Shown: positions 1 to 6,951 of the stretch, in pieces
How the letters are laid out: each line of letters opens with the position of its first letter
How positions within the stretch are numbered: position 1 is the stretch's first letter
NCBI GenBank assembly: GCA_002482775.1
Contig: DLGQ01000047.1
Location: forward strand, 1,160 to 14,870
Direction of reading: 5' to 3'
Length of the DNA: 13,711 bases
Origin: Flavobacteriales bacterium UBA7690
GTDB lineage: Bacteria; Bacteroidota; Bacteroidia; Flavobacteriales_F; PHOS-HE28
Program-made: the position numbers and the translations under genes
The notes under the pieces: generated by a model
What the model saw: the letters and a program-made list of their open reading frames with translations, nothing else
What the model was told of the DNA's origin: nothing
Database searches by the model: none

Positions 1-304
1 TGGATGCTTCGGCCTGGGCGATGAAGGTCTCCGTTTGGGTGCTGTGCCCTTGGAAGTTGAGCAGCATGCCAACAGGATGATGCTGTGCGTTACAGTTCAC
101 CACCGCCACGTTGTGTTCTAACAGCTTGGCGAGCAAGCCCTGTGTCACGGTAACCTGTTCATGCTCCATCAGCAGCATACCCATGTCCTCGATCGGTACG
201 CTCTTACCCGTATCGCCCTCCAATAATTTGCTGCGCACCAGCATTTGCCCAAGCTTCAGCGAGAGATGGCAGGGCGTGGTAATGGCGATGGTGCGCTTGA
301 TCAT
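1..304 (-). CDS. cas1: Cas1, CRISPR integrase (N-terminal part, gene runs off the window)
   Basis: Only the first 101 codons are present; the rest lies beyond base 1. Cas1 is the metal-dependent integrase that, with Cas2, inserts new spacers at the leader end of a CRISPR array. The N-terminus opens MIKRTIAITTPCHLSLK and continues with a short beta-rich stretch, 'VPIEDMGMLLMEHEQVT', then 'LLAKLLEHNVAVVNCN' and 'HPVGML'. This is the pattern of type II Cas1 N-terminal beta-domains (xxPxxLxxK, IPxEDIxxLxLEHxQVTxT). The catalytic Glu/His/Asp of the C-terminal domain are outside the window. ATG at 304 lies 3 bases after the cas9 stop, so the two are surely co-transcribed. That order (cas9 then cas1, presumably then cas2 and the array) is normal for type II-C. 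Confidence 0.93.
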   Translation of the reverse strand, partial: MIKRTIAITTPCHLSLKLGQMLVRSKLLEGDTGKSVPIEDMGMLLMEHEQVTVTQGLLAKLLEHNVAVVNCNAQHHPVGMLLNFQGHSTQTETFIAQAEAS

Positions 305-307
305 GGC

Positions 308-3300
308 TCAGTATTCACCCACGTGAACCACGCGGCCAAGATGATCTAACCGGACCTTTTGAATACCCTCCAAGTCCTTGAGACTTTTGATCTTGTAGTA
401 GGTGGAATTCTGTAGCTCCTTCGCATTGACCAGTTGTGATTCCAGATGATGCCGGAATTGGTAGTCCCTGATCACATTGTTCCCGTACTCACTGCGTGCA
501 AGAGACTGCACGCGGTACAGCTTACGTGCGATCCTCCAAGCATTCGATGGGTCCTTGAGGTCAGTAGTGCTTGGGTCGAAGTCATTTTCCTTGTCTGGGA
601 ACACGAACATTTCGTTCTGCTTCATAGTGTACAGGAACACCCAACCTTGGTTCGCATTAAGGCTGCGGTCAATAACTGATTGGCCCTGTAGCCGGCGTGT
701 AACGGCCTCATAGAACGAAACCACCCTCTCCTGCAAATTTCCTTCTTGGTCCCGGTAGATGGCCACATGATGGTTGCTGCCGGTTTGCACCCAACTGCTT
801 GGTATTTCACGACCATCTTTGTCCAGTATGGCCTTGCCGTTGTGATCGTGCTTGGTGTGCAGTGCTTCTGCGTTGCTTACCCCAGTGATGGTCACCCGGT
901 TCACCTTGATGCCCTTTTCACGGTTCAGCCAGATGGGATTATCATCCAGGTTGGAGAAGGCTGTTTCCAGCACTTTCTTCCTCTCTTTCACTGAACTCAC
1001 AGTCTGATTGAACGCTTCAACTTCCAGCCGCGTGCGCTCATAGTGCGCTTTCAGTGCATTCACCACGGCCCTATCGTGTACGTCCTCAACCCTATTCAAG
1101 AAGTCATCGTTCTTCTTGGAGTCTTTGAACATGTCTGGTGAAATGGCCTTCCTGATCGTGAAGCGCGAGGTCATTTGCACCAGCTTCACCTTCTCTGGGA
1201 CTTGCTCCATATGGTGCTCGTCCACCCAGATCGGATTCTTGCTCAGTGCGTTCTTACCACCGAACGCCTTTTTGGGTTCACCGCCGCCCAAGGCATGCAA
1301 GCGTAGCAGTAGGGCTTGCCGGTAGTCCATTCTGGCTACTTGAGCTATGGTTGCTTGGTCAAAGCTTGGGCCTACGGACACCAACTTGGTCGTGTAGAAC
1401 TGCTTCTTGCCGTACACGGTCTCTTTGTGTAGTTGTCCGCGCGGGGTCAGTTCCACTTTACGGTGGTAGCCGTCCTTCGTCTTGCTCTTGTTCACATTGC
1501 GGGTCGTCACCTTGTTCTTGGCCTTGAAACTGACCAAGGTGCTCTCCAACTGCTGCTTCACTTCCTTCCGCAGTTCATCGATCGGCATTGGTGGCTTGAA
1601 CAGTCGCCGACCCTTGGTATCTATGTAGGTTTCCTTGCGCTCAATGGCTTGGATGACCGCGTGTTTTTTGTGGTCCTCATCGCGCCGTGCGTTCAGGTGG
1701 TTCAGGAATTGGATGTGGCTGGGCCGAGTGAACGCTACAGCGATCGCATCCATAGCGTGGTGCCTATGGTCGTTCCGCTTGGTCCAGTCCTTGATCTTGT
1801 TCACCACATCACCGTCTTTGTTCTTCTCGGTGTAGGTGAGGCCTGCCTTGTCATACTTGGTCCAGTTCAATTCCTGTAGCACATTGATCAGTTGCCAGTC
1901 CTGTCGGAGTCGATCCGTTACGCTACCGGTGGTGGGCGTAATGGTGCGGGCCACTTGACGGAGCAGGCCAAGAGCCATGCGCGTGATGTATTGCGTATTG
2001 CGCAGGTCACGATCGATGAAGCCATCCGGTATGTCGGCTTCTTTCATCAGCAGCTTCTTGAACTTCGCCGGACTGGCCTTTTTGAAGAAGCGTTCCACAC
2101 GTGCTTTGTACTGCGCCACCTGTTCGCTTTCGGGGCCGTACTTGACCTCCATGTAATCCATGGCGGTCGCGTTGTTCATTCTGCCCTTCTCCTCATTCAC
2201 CGAACGCAACTCTATCGTCTTGTTGCTGAAGCCGTCGTCGAACAGACGCGCTTGGGGAATGATGTGCTCCACATCGAACTTCTTGCCGAATAGCTCTTCG
2301 GGCACCACCGGCGTCTGACTGTAGAGGGTCTTGAAGCCGTTCTCCTTCAGTTCCTGATACAGCTTGTACTTGATGATGTCGTTACGCGTGATGCGCACGC
2401 CGGTATTGAAGGGGTAATACTGCGCGATCTCTTTGCGGATGACGCCGTGTGCTTTGGTGGCATCATCGATGCTTTTGGTCATCTCCTCGCGCTCTTTCGC
2501 GCTCTTCTTCAGCTCTCTGGCCATCTCCACCCGGATCTCATCCGGCCTTCCGTAGACCTTGATCACCTTGTTCACCACATGCACCATCTGGTTCAGGATC
2601 TTCTCCACCACGGGATTGCGCAGGCTGTTCTTGGGTAGGATCCCCAACGCATCGATCAACTCGCGCGCTTCGTTCTCTTCGGCGGTCACCGAATGGGAGT
2701 GATTGTACCCAGCAAGTTCACAGGCTACGTCATAGATCTGGCCGTCCTTCAGATGGGGAAGTATCCTCTTGATCGCACGTGTGCTCAAGCTGCCATGGTC
2801 ATCCTCGAAGTGGATCTTACACAGGATCTCCGCACATTCCCGGTTGAAGCCGAACTTCTCTACCAGTTGTTTGATGAGCCGTTCGTTGCCTGTGCGGGAC
2901 GAATTGTCGCTTTCGTACGAGTACAGTAGATGCCACAACGCATACGCGGGCTGTTGCTCGAATTCCTTGCCGGAAAGTGTGGCGTCGAAGTGCAGGATGT
3001 CGGTATCCACACCCAAGGCTCCCAGGATCTCTTCGATCGTCTTGGCGCGCTCTTCGGCAGTCAGTTTGTTCAAGTCCACTTCATCATGGCCGGTCACGCG
3101 GAGCATCGCTCCGAACATCTCCAAGTACTTCTCATTGGTCCGGTTACCTTCCAACTTCTTGAAGTTCACCTTCCACTCCTTAGGCTGTAGTTTTAGGACC
3201 TTCAACGCATCGGATGCGGATAGCTCCTTGGTCCAACTGAGTTCCGCGTAGAGCCGGGCTTTGTACTCCGAGCCAAGGCACCAAGATCGGCCCTTCCGTA

Positions 3301-4651
3301 CTATGCCGTTTTCCGAGCGTTCATCGCCTGTGCCATCTTTTCCTTCATAGATCAACTCAATGTTGTTGAGCACTTGCCAGATCCGGAATTCTTGGAAAAG
3401 GGGGGAGGCCTTCGGACAGACGCGAGGTCCCACCTTTCGCATCTTCGGCTTGCCTTCCTTGGTCAAAGCTGGCTTGCCATTCTCATCGATCACAGGTTGT
3501 TCCTTCCCTTCGAACTCACACACCGCAAGCTGCCCCTTTTGTGACTTCAAGCGGCGTTGGTAGAAGATCACCGTGTCGCGGATGTCGTGTTTGAGTTCCG
3601 CGGTCAGCTGCGGATGCTTGTCCTTCTGCACTTCCCATATACGCTCGAACTCGTCCAGGTAATCCTGCCGGTAGAAGACCTGACCCTTCAATGGGGTGTG
3701 CTTGTTCTCTTTGATCTGATTGTACAGGAACTGTCCCACGGTCAAGTCCTGTATCATCAACTGTTTGCTTCGGTCACTGATAGCACCCAACAGACCGCTG
3801 GAAGTGGAGATGGCCCCATTCACTTGTTGGATCACTACTGCTAACTGTTCCAGTGTCAGCTTCCGGCTCAAGGCATCCACACGCCATTGGTAGTCTTCTA
3901 CTCTCTTGTCTAATCCCTTGGAAGTTCGCTTCTCACCGACCAGTCCCCATGGCTCCTTAAGAATGGCCCACGTGGTCGTTTGGTTCTTACCCGCGATCTT
4001 TTCGAGAAGAACATGGCTCAACAGTTCACCGTGATACTCCCGCTGCTTGTTCCAGATCCTGTTCAGTTCCGCCTTCAGGTCAGATCGGTAGAATTCCGGA
4101 ATATGGCGCTTTCCCGCATTCAGCCGTTGCAGCCCGTACTGTCCGCAGGTAAGATCGTTGTCATATAGCTCCTTGGCGATGGCCATGCCGTCGATCGCTT
4201 GGCCCTCATCTTCATCCTTGGCCTTCCTGTTGCTCTTGTAGCCGCGCTTCTTGTTGATGGCCAATAGAACGCGGGCGAAGTCTTCCAGCAGTATCGGCTT
4301 GGTAGCCGCGTCGGCACGCAGCGCCCATAGGGTGTGTGTGGTTCCCTTACCTGTTTCCGTTAGTACAGTTCCCTCTTTGATCAGACCGTGTTCTCTTAGC
4401 AGGTAGAATAGGTGCGCGCGGCGGTCTTGGTACCGGTCCAAGTTTCGGCGCATGCCGCGCTTCAACGTTCTATCCGCATTGGTCGATAGTGGCCTGCCTT
4501 TCTCGAAGTCGGTTTGCTCATCCACGGACAAGGGAACCACCCTAACACCGGATCGCACTATACCTGAACTCTCCTTCTCACTCTCCGCTTCATTGATCAC
4601 TGCCCAGCCTATGGAGGTGGTACCAAGGTCCAGTCCTAAGATCTTCTTCAT
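308..4651 (-). CDS. cas9: Cas9, type II-C CRISPR RNA-guided endonuclease
   Basis: 1447 aa, large for II-C but usual for Bacteroidota. It cuts both DNA strands under a crRNA:tracrRNA guide. RuvC-I is at 4-18 (ILGLDLGTTSIGWAV, Asp8). The Arg-rich bridge helix is at about 61-80 (LKRGMRRNLDRYQDRR). RuvC-II is at about 706-714 (IRVEMAREL, Glu709). HNH is centred on FDVEHIIPQ (Asp793, His796) with 'SNKTIELRSVNEEKG' at 809-823. RuvC-III is NDHRHHAMDA (His965, Asp968). The last ~400 residues are the WED/PAM-interacting part, including 'NHHVAIYRD' at about 1293-1301. No active-site residue is missing, so it should be active. The start is the ATG at 4651, because residues directly after it are the canonical MKKILGLDLG; an in-frame ATG 15 codons upstream would add non-conserved sequence lying inside the tracrRNA gene. 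There is no Shine-Dalgarno. The stop TGA is 3 bases before cas1. PAM specificity cannot be read from the sequence. Confidence 0.98.
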   Translation of the reverse strand: MKKILGLDLGTTSIGWAVINEAESEKESSGIVRSGVRVVPLSVDEQTDFEKGRPLSTNADRTLKRGMRRNLDRYQDRRAHLFYLLREHGLIKEGTVLTETGKGTTHTLWALRADAATKPILLEDFARVLLAINKKRGYKSNRKAKDEDEGQAIDGMAIAKELYDNDLTCGQYGLQRLNAGKRHIPEFYRSDLKAELNRIWNKQREYHGELLSHVLLEKIAGKNQTTTWAILKEPWGLVGEKRTSKGLDKRVEDYQWRVDALSRKLTLEQLAVVIQQVNGAISTSSGLLGAISDRSKQLMIQDLTVGQFLYNQIKENKHTPLKGQVFYRQDYLDEFERIWEVQKDKHPQLTAELKHDIRDTVIFYQRRLKSQKGQLAVCEFEGKEQPVIDENGKPALTKEGKPKMRKVGPRVCPKASPLFQEFRIWQVLNNIELIYEGKDGTGDERSENGIVRKGRSWCLGSEYKARLYAELSWTKELSASDALKVLKLQPKEWKVNFKKLEGNRTNEKYLEMFGAMLRVTGHDEVDLNKLTAEERAKTIEEILGALGVDTDILHFDATLSGKEFEQQPAYALWHLLYSYESDNSSRTGNERLIKQLVEKFGFNRECAEILCKIHFEDDHGSLSTRAIKRILPHLKDGQIYDVACELAGYNHSHSVTAEENEARELIDALGILPKNSLRNPVVEKILNQMVHVVNKVIKVYGRPDEIRVEMARELKKSAKEREEMTKSIDDATKAHGVIRKEIAQYYPFNTGVRITRNDIIKYKLYQELKENGFKTLYSQTPVVPEELFGKKFDVEHIIPQARLFDDGFSNKTIELRSVNEEKGRMNNATAMDYMEVKYGPESEQVAQYKARVERFFKKASPAKFKKLLMKEADIPDGFIDRDLRNTQYITRMALGLLRQVARTITPTTGSVTDRLRQDWQLINVLQELNWTKYDKAGLTYTEKNKDGDVVNKIKDWTKRNDHRHHAMDAIAVAFTRPSHIQFLNHLNARRDEDHKKHAVIQAIERKETYIDTKGRRLFKPPMPIDELRKEVKQQLESTLVSFKAKNKVTTRNVNKSKTKDGYHRKVELTPRGQLHKETVYGKKQFYTTKLVSVGPSFDQATIAQVARMDYRQALLLRLHALGGGEPKKAFGGKNALSKNPIWVDEHHMEQVPEKVKLVQMTSRFTIRKAISPDMFKDSKKNDDFLNRVEDVHDRAVVNALKAHYERTRLEVEAFNQTVSSVKERKKVLETAFSNLDDNPIWLNREKGIKVNRVTITGVSNAEALHTKHDHNGKAILDKDGREIPSSWVQTGSNHHVAIYRDQEGNLQERVVSFYEAVTRRLQGQSVIDRSLNANQGWVFLYTMKQNEMFVFPDKENDFDPSTTDLKDPSNAWRIARKLYRVQSLARSEYGNNVIRDYQFRHHLESQLVNAKELQNSTYYKIKSLKDLEGIQKVRLDHLGRVVHVGEY

Positions 4652-4665
4652 GTGGTTCGGTTGTC

Positions 4666-4673
4666 TATATTTG
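4666..4673 (+). promoter_or_regulatory. Putative -7 box of the tracrRNA promoter
   Basis: TATATTTG is an exact match to the Bacteroidota -7 consensus TAnnTTTG. It sits about 6-13 bases before the predicted tracrRNA 5' end. No good TTTG/TTG -33 element is seen at the usual spacing; the region there is inside the first codons of cas9. The box lies 15 bases upstream of the cas9 start codon, on the opposite strand. Confidence 0.5.
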
Positions 4674-4678
4674 TGCCA

Positions 4679-4767
4679 AGAACTGAAGCAGATCACAATA
4701 AGGGTTTATCCCGTTGTGTGAACATTCACTCGGCCCCGCATGGCAACATGTGGGGTCGCTTATTTTC
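4679..4767 (+). ncRNA. Predicted tracrRNA, divergent from cas9
   Basis: Not protein coding. From 5' to 3': a predicted anti-repeat at about 4680-4699 (ends GATCACAAT); then AAGGG-TTTAT-CCC, a nexus-like hairpin (4702-4704 with 4710-4712) followed by GTTGTG, which can alternatively pair with CACAA at 4694-4698; a small GTGA/TCAC hairpin (4718-4721 with 4726-4729); and a strong terminator-like hairpin, 4731-4742 with 4747-4758, 12 pairs including two G-U, closed by a GCAA tetraloop and followed by CTTATTTT. This order matches what I know of Bacteroidota type II-C tracrRNAs, whose anti-repeat ends in ...ATCACAAT AAGG and pairs with repeats beginning RTTGTGAT. The RNA would pair with pre-crRNA, recruit RNase III and load Cas9. 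No array is in the window, so pairing with a real repeat is untested. The 5' end is inferred from the -7 box. Confidence 0.8.
4731..4766 (+). terminator. Rho-independent-type terminator of the tracrRNA
   Basis: A 12-bp GC-rich stem (4731-4742 with 4747-4758) with GNRA-type loop GCAA is followed by CTTATTTT. In mature tracrRNA this hairpin normally stays as the last Cas9-bound stem. The T-run is short and interrupted, so termination may be partial. Confidence 0.7.
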
Positions 4768-4852
4768 TGGTCTTGGTTTTCCGAATGTATTCTTTCTGCC
4801 GATATGCTTGTTGGACAGCCTATAACATCATGTTGGATCAAATAGCCCCCCC

Positions 4853-5374
4853 ATGCACCGCCTCACCTTACTCCACACCCTCCTCGGCGGTCCGGCTTTG
4901 CTCACCGTGCCACCGCTGGAGCTGCTTGCCAGCGAGGTCTAGGGCCGCCTGGCGTTGACCAAACACGGCCACCAGCTTTTCGTGTACGATGGTTTCGTGC
5001 GCGGCTTCCAATACCATAGTGGTGGCCAGGCGGTCGCGCAGATGAAGGACCATGACGACCTTGACATGGTGCGAGAGTATGGCAAGGAACACGACCCCGA
5101 TGCCGTGGCCGTGTACTGGCAGGCGCACAAGCTGGGCTACCTATCCATGTTCGAGAACAAAGCGTTGGCCAACTTGATCGACCATGGCATGCTGCTCTCC
5201 GCTTACGTGGCTAATGCGGCGCCTGAGCCGGAACCCTGGTTACAGTGCTTCATAGCCGTGGATCTGTTGGTGCCGGTGAACAACAGCTTCGACGACTACC
5301 TGGACCACTACCTGCAACGGCCCGATGCTGGCTACAAGCCGCACCAACATTATGGTGGGGATGGCGATGGGTAG
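4853..5374 (+). pseudogene. HIRAN-domain protein gene interrupted by an in-frame TAG
   Basis: Reading from ATG 4853 gives a hydrophobic leader-like N-terminus (MHRLTLLHTLLGGPALLTV), then TAG at 4940-4942, codon 30. The same frame then stays open to TAG at 5372. After the stop the protein continues GRLALTKHGHQLFVYDG, then a clear HIRAN domain: 'FVRGFQYHSGGQAV', 'DDLDMVREYGKEHDPDAVAVYW', 'HKLGYLS', 'NKALANLIDHG'. HIRAN domains bind DNA ends (as in HLTF) and also occur as stand-alone bacterial proteins, often beside repair or mobile-DNA genes. The frame is kept on both sides of one stop, so this is a single nonsense change or a sequencing error. A shorter product from TTG 4955 (139 aa) would retain nearly all of the domain, so function may survive. 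The gene begins about 85 bases after the tracrRNA terminator on the same strand; read-through could transcribe it. Confidence 0.75.
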
Positions 5375-5418
5375 GAGTAGTGCCTGTTGCGCTGCCCCGA
5401 CCACCTTTTCAACCCTCG

Positions 5419-6258
5419 CTAGATCAGCAATGCCTCCTGCTCCAACCCGGCATTGTTCGCGCTGATAAGGCCAACGATCCGCTGTACATAGGGGTGTGGA
5501 TGGTCACTCAGTTTTCGCGCTAGGGTTTGCTGTTTCTCCAGCAGCATCAATTGTTTGGAGCTGTACCGGGCGAACAACTGCTCAATGTCGGCTGGTAGGT
5601 AGAGCCGGATGCGGTCGCCTAGCACGTTGTGGAGCCGGACGAACTCATCCAGGCCTACGGGGTCATAGTCTGGGGAGTGCAGCAAGTTCAGATGATCCGT
5701 GCCTTGTTCTGCCAACCACTGAAGCACACGGTGAGACATGCGACCATTGACCAGTAAAGCCGATGTAGCGCTACCGAACACACGATGGTGTTGGTGGAAG
5801 ACGGCTGGGTTCTCGATCAACACCCAATTGCCTTGTAGCACGGGCCGTTGGCGTGAAGAGAGCCGGATCGCGAAGACGCCATTACGTTGTGTGGCTTGTA
5901 CGCTTTCGGTGAGCGGGCCATCATGCAGGATGGGACTGCCTTCCGCCACACGTGCCATTATGATCTCGGGAGTATCATTCGCTATCGCCTTTGAATTACG
6001 GAATAGCCCCACGCCGTTGATACGGTTCCCAAGAGCTTCATCCAGAACTGGGTTCGGAAAGGCCTTGTCGTAGAAGCCCTGCACCGCATTGGCGTTTATG
6101 ATACTGAGCGATGCACCGGCGCCGGTCCGCACTTCACGCACCACACCGGTCTGTAGGAGCGGCATTATCCATTCTTTGAAACGTACACCGCATTGCGATG
6201 AAGGCAACTGGCCGCGCTGTATGAGCGCGTGCAGCTTGGTCTGCAACTGTTGGTTCAT
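5419..6258 (-). CDS. Orphan Toprim protein, JetD/DUF2220-like
   Basis: 279 aa. The C-terminal half shows a Toprim fold signature: a buried strand ending in the catalytic-type Glu (WVLIENPAVF, Glu149), a Gly-containing turn ('LLVNGRMSH'), then the DxD motif in 'LLHSPDYDPVGL' (Asp197, Asp199), and a terminal 'LEQEALL'. ENxxxF, D-x-D-P-x-G and the closing LEQE are the features of the Wadjet nuclease subunit JetD (DUF2220), a relative of topoisomerase VI-A/Spo11. The N-terminal ~60 residues look like a winged helix (LLQTGVVREVRTGAG). No JetA, JetB or JetC homologue lies nearby, so this is not a complete Wadjet locus. I chose ATG 6258; the 35 residues added by an earlier ATG at 6363 (rich in W, Y and S) look non-coding. 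The gene is convergent with the HIRAN gene (44 bases apart) and divergent from the unknown gene at 6439. DNA binding or cleavage is inferred, not shown. Confidence 0.72.
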   Translation of the reverse strand: MNQQLQTKLHALIQRGQLPSSQCGVRFKEWIMPLLQTGVVREVRTGAGASLSIINANAVQGFYDKAFPNPVLDEALGNRINGVGLFRNSKAIANDTPEIIMARVAEGSPILHDGPLTESVQATQRNGVFAIRLSSRQRPVLQGNWVLIENPAVFHQHHRVFGSATSALLVNGRMSHRVLQWLAEQGTDHLNLLHSPDYDPVGLDEFVRLHNVLGDRIRLYLPADIEQLFARYSSKQLMLLEKQQTLARKLSDHPHPYVQRIVGLISANNAGLEQEALLI

Positions 6259-6438
6259 GGTGGTGGTGTGGCCGTATTTCCAAGAAGCGTACCAACTGTA
6301 TGAACCGTAGCAGGCACTTCGCTTCGAGACCCTGCGCTTCCACTGCTTGGTGCCAAGGTTCACTGGTCAACCGGCCGCGCACGTAGTTCCGTTGCCGCTA
6401 GCTTTAAACTCCGCTAGTGTCACCATCAATTGAGCACC

Positions 6439-6798
6439 ATGTCGCCGTCATCCCATCGCCAACTCGCTGCTGCGCGCAAGTACCTATCCGATGCGCGCCT
6501 TACCGCCTTCTTCCGCGCAGTGCACACGGAATGGCGTCCCATCTCGCTCAAGATCATCAACCGGGAGTTGGACAAGGGGAGAACACTGGATGCTTTCTTC
6601 GCGGAGTTCGGCAACCTGCCCGGGAAACGCAGTGGGCTGGAGGTGAGGTTAGCGGTGAAGCGGATCTCTCCGCACGTGTACCTGGTAGCGTACGGGCTGG
6701 CTGGTGGGCATGTAGGCGATGGTGGTGAATGGCGGGTGGTGTTCAGTGCTGGGGCCAAGGTGCTTCGCGTAAGAGCATGTGCCATGTGGATGGCATAG
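6439..6798 (+). CDS. Hypothetical protein, 119 aa
   Basis: I do not recognise the family. ATG 6439 opens MSPSSHRQLAAARKYLSDA, a basic helical segment. It continues 'FFRAVHTEWRPISLKIINREL' and ends with an apparently beta-rich stretch, 'VYLVAYGLAGG', 'GEWRVVFSAGAKVLRVRAC'. Balanced charged residues and alternating hydrophobics make this strand more protein-like than the overlapping minus-strand open frame, which is rich in Pro, Ser, Thr and Cys. There is no signal peptide or membrane segment. It is divergent from the Toprim gene, 180 bases away, so the two may share a control region. The predicted C-terminal strand-turn-strand resembles small cytoplasmic proteins of unknown function, but I assign nothing. 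Confidence 0.55.
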   Translation: MSPSSHRQLAAARKYLSDARLTAFFRAVHTEWRPISLKIINRELDKGRTLDAFFAEFGNLPGKRSGLEVRLAVKRISPHVYLVAYGLAGGHVGDGGEWRVVFSAGAKVLRVRACAMWMA

Positions 6799-6810
6799 AT
6801 GGGTGCATTG

Positions 6811-6828
6811 TGCGCTGGACCCAGCGCA
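6811..6828. repeat. Perfect inverted repeat, 8-bp arms
   Basis: TGCGCTGGACCCAGCGCA: 8-base arms around AC, or a 7-bp hairpin with loop GACC. It starts 12 bases after the stop of the 119-aa gene and lies between two convergent genes, which suits a transcription stop. There is no T-run on either side, so a protein-binding palindrome is the alternative. Confidence 0.5.
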
Positions 6829-6951
6829 GTGTCTACGCTCCATGCACTTACGTTAGTGAACCTTATCGGGTCTTGCGTGTGAATAGCCCATGGACGTTCG
6901 GCCAGCACTCCAGCGTCTTATTCATGATCCACCGGCGCGGTCTCGGCGCGA

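Noticed and set aside
4652..4696. Fifteen-residue N-terminal extension of Cas9 (start at 4696)
   Set aside because: The extra residues are not conserved, fall in the predicted tracrRNA anti-repeat, and the canonical RuvC-I start follows ATG 4651.
5419..6258. A complete Wadjet (JetABCD) defence operon
   Set aside because: Only a JetD-like Toprim protein is present; no SMC-like JetC or JetA/JetB candidates are encoded on either side.
6426..6908. 160-codon open frame on the minus strand
   Set aside because: Composition is Pro/Ser/Thr/Cys-rich with no motif, and it is antisense to a more protein-like gene.
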